From contig CAZXGI010000006.1 of NCBI GenBank assembly GCA_964639965.1, positions 1 through 64,000 of the forward strand: a DNA stretch of 64,000 bases, given 5' to 3'. Both the position numbers and the translations under genes were made by a program. Shown here one piece after another: positions 63,731 through 64,000 of the stretch; position 1 is the stretch's first letter; the number at the start of each line of letters is the position of its first letter. The notes beneath the pieces were generated by a model, which had not been told where the DNA came from, ran no database searches, and saw only the letters and a list, made by a program, of their open reading frames with translations. This DNA comes from TMED23 sp964639965. GTDB lineage: Bacteria; Pseudomonadota; Alphaproteobacteria; Rhodospirillales; UBA2165.

Positions 63731-63735
63731 GGGAG
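63731..63735 (+). promoter_or_regulatory. Ribosome binding site of cobT
   Basis: GGGAG lies 6 bases before the ATG at 63742. It supports this start over any earlier in-frame codon. A TATAAT hexamer lies upstream at 63687-63692, but no -35 box is clear. Confidence 0.6.
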
Positions 63736-63741
63736 TACGCA

Positions 63742-64000
63742 ATGAAAAAAAAACCGGTGACAACACTAAATTCGGTCAGAGAATTAATTCACAACTTTTG
63801 GGGGCCGGATGAAGAAGCTATGGCTGCTGCTCGAGCAAGAGAGCCTAAGCTTACCAAACCAAAAGGCTCCCTAGGTCGATTAGAGGAAATTTCTGAGTGG
63901 CTAGCCGGATGGCAAGGTAAACACCCAGCACAAATCAACTTGCCAAGGGTCATTATATTTGCTGGCTCGCACGGTATAACATCACAAAATGTCTCTGCTT
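63742..64000 (+). CDS. cobT: Nicotinate-nucleotide-dimethylbenzimidazole phosphoribosyltransferase, 5' part only
   Basis: The frame from ATG 63742 runs off the right window edge, so only the first 86 residues are seen. The KPKGSLGRLEEISEWLAGWQGKHP motif and the following VIIFAGSHGIT match the N-terminal part of CobT (CobU in P. denitrificans), which makes alpha-ribazole phosphate. It diverges from cobS, its partner in lower-ligand assembly, which supports the call. Confidence 0.92.
   Translation, partial: MKKKPVTTLNSVRELIHNFWGPDEEAMAAARAREPKLTKPKGSLGRLEEISEWLAGWQGKHPAQINLPRVIIFAGSHGITSQNVSA

Noticed and set aside
1..64000. tRNA genes, insertion sequences, CRISPR arrays and prophage
   Set aside because: I looked in all gaps and saw no cloverleaf, transposase, repeat-spacer or integrase features.

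Overview
The window is a chromosomal segment of an AT-rich Gram-negative bacterium, most likely a heterotrophic alphaproteobacterium of marine type. The evidence is two complete TRAP transporters, a DegP / DUF2065 / HflC / HflK / Mrp block, class I IlvC, and a cobalamin cluster of the alphaproteobacterial/cyanobacterial style. The organism call is an inference from gene content. Genes are packed tightly and no stretch over about 225 bases lacks a gene. I found no tRNA, rRNA, insertion sequence, CRISPR array or long repeat.

Region 1 (1-26.5 kb) is catabolic and accessory. A rightward operon (1-5188) holds a racemase-family fragment, a cysteine-less thiolase-fold protein, a DUF35 zinc-ribbon/SDR fusion, a metal-dependent cyclase and an acyl-CoA ligase. 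A leftward run (16141 down to 5213) encodes an aconitase-type hydratase (large and small subunits), an isocitrate-lyase-superfamily C-C lyase, HyuB and HyuA, two isochorismatase-fold hydrolases (one without the catalytic cysteine) and a TRAP transporter. The order suggests uptake of a small acid, amide or imide, ATP-dependent ring opening, amide hydrolysis, hydration of an unsaturated dicarboxylate and cleavage to pyruvate plus a short acid. A second TRAP system and a ThDP enzyme run rightward (16275-20886). They are followed by an amidohydrolase, another AMP-forming ligase, a flavin monooxygenase, a maleate-isomerase/arylmalonate-decarboxylase relative and a soluble reductive-dehalogenase-like Fe-S protein that probably uses cobalamin.

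Region 2 (26.6-41.9 kb) is mostly housekeeping: ilvB-ilvH-ilvC, miaA, a bicupin/luciferase-like monooxygenase pair, a DUF1015 protein, degP (followed by a clear intrinsic terminator), a DUF2065 protein, hflC-hflK, the Mrp/ApbC Fe-S carrier, a CobW-like GTPase and an exostosin-like glycosyltransferase.

Region 3 (41.9 kb to the right edge) is a near-complete cobalamin pathway in several back-to-back operons: cobD-type decarboxylase (+), cobA-cobB (-), cbiD-cobK (+), cbiX-cobH-cobL-cobI-cbiG/cobJ-cobM (-), cbiB (+), cobU-cobW-cobN-cobO-cobQ (-), cobS and a phosphatase (-), and a truncated cobT (+). It is a hybrid: CbiD, CbiG and CbiX belong to the early-cobalt route, while CobN, CobW and CobO are typical of the late-cobalt route. 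No CobG, CobZ, CobF, or cobaltochelatase CobS/CobT subunits are in the window. The nearby reductive-dehalogenase-like gene is a plausible consumer of the cofactor.
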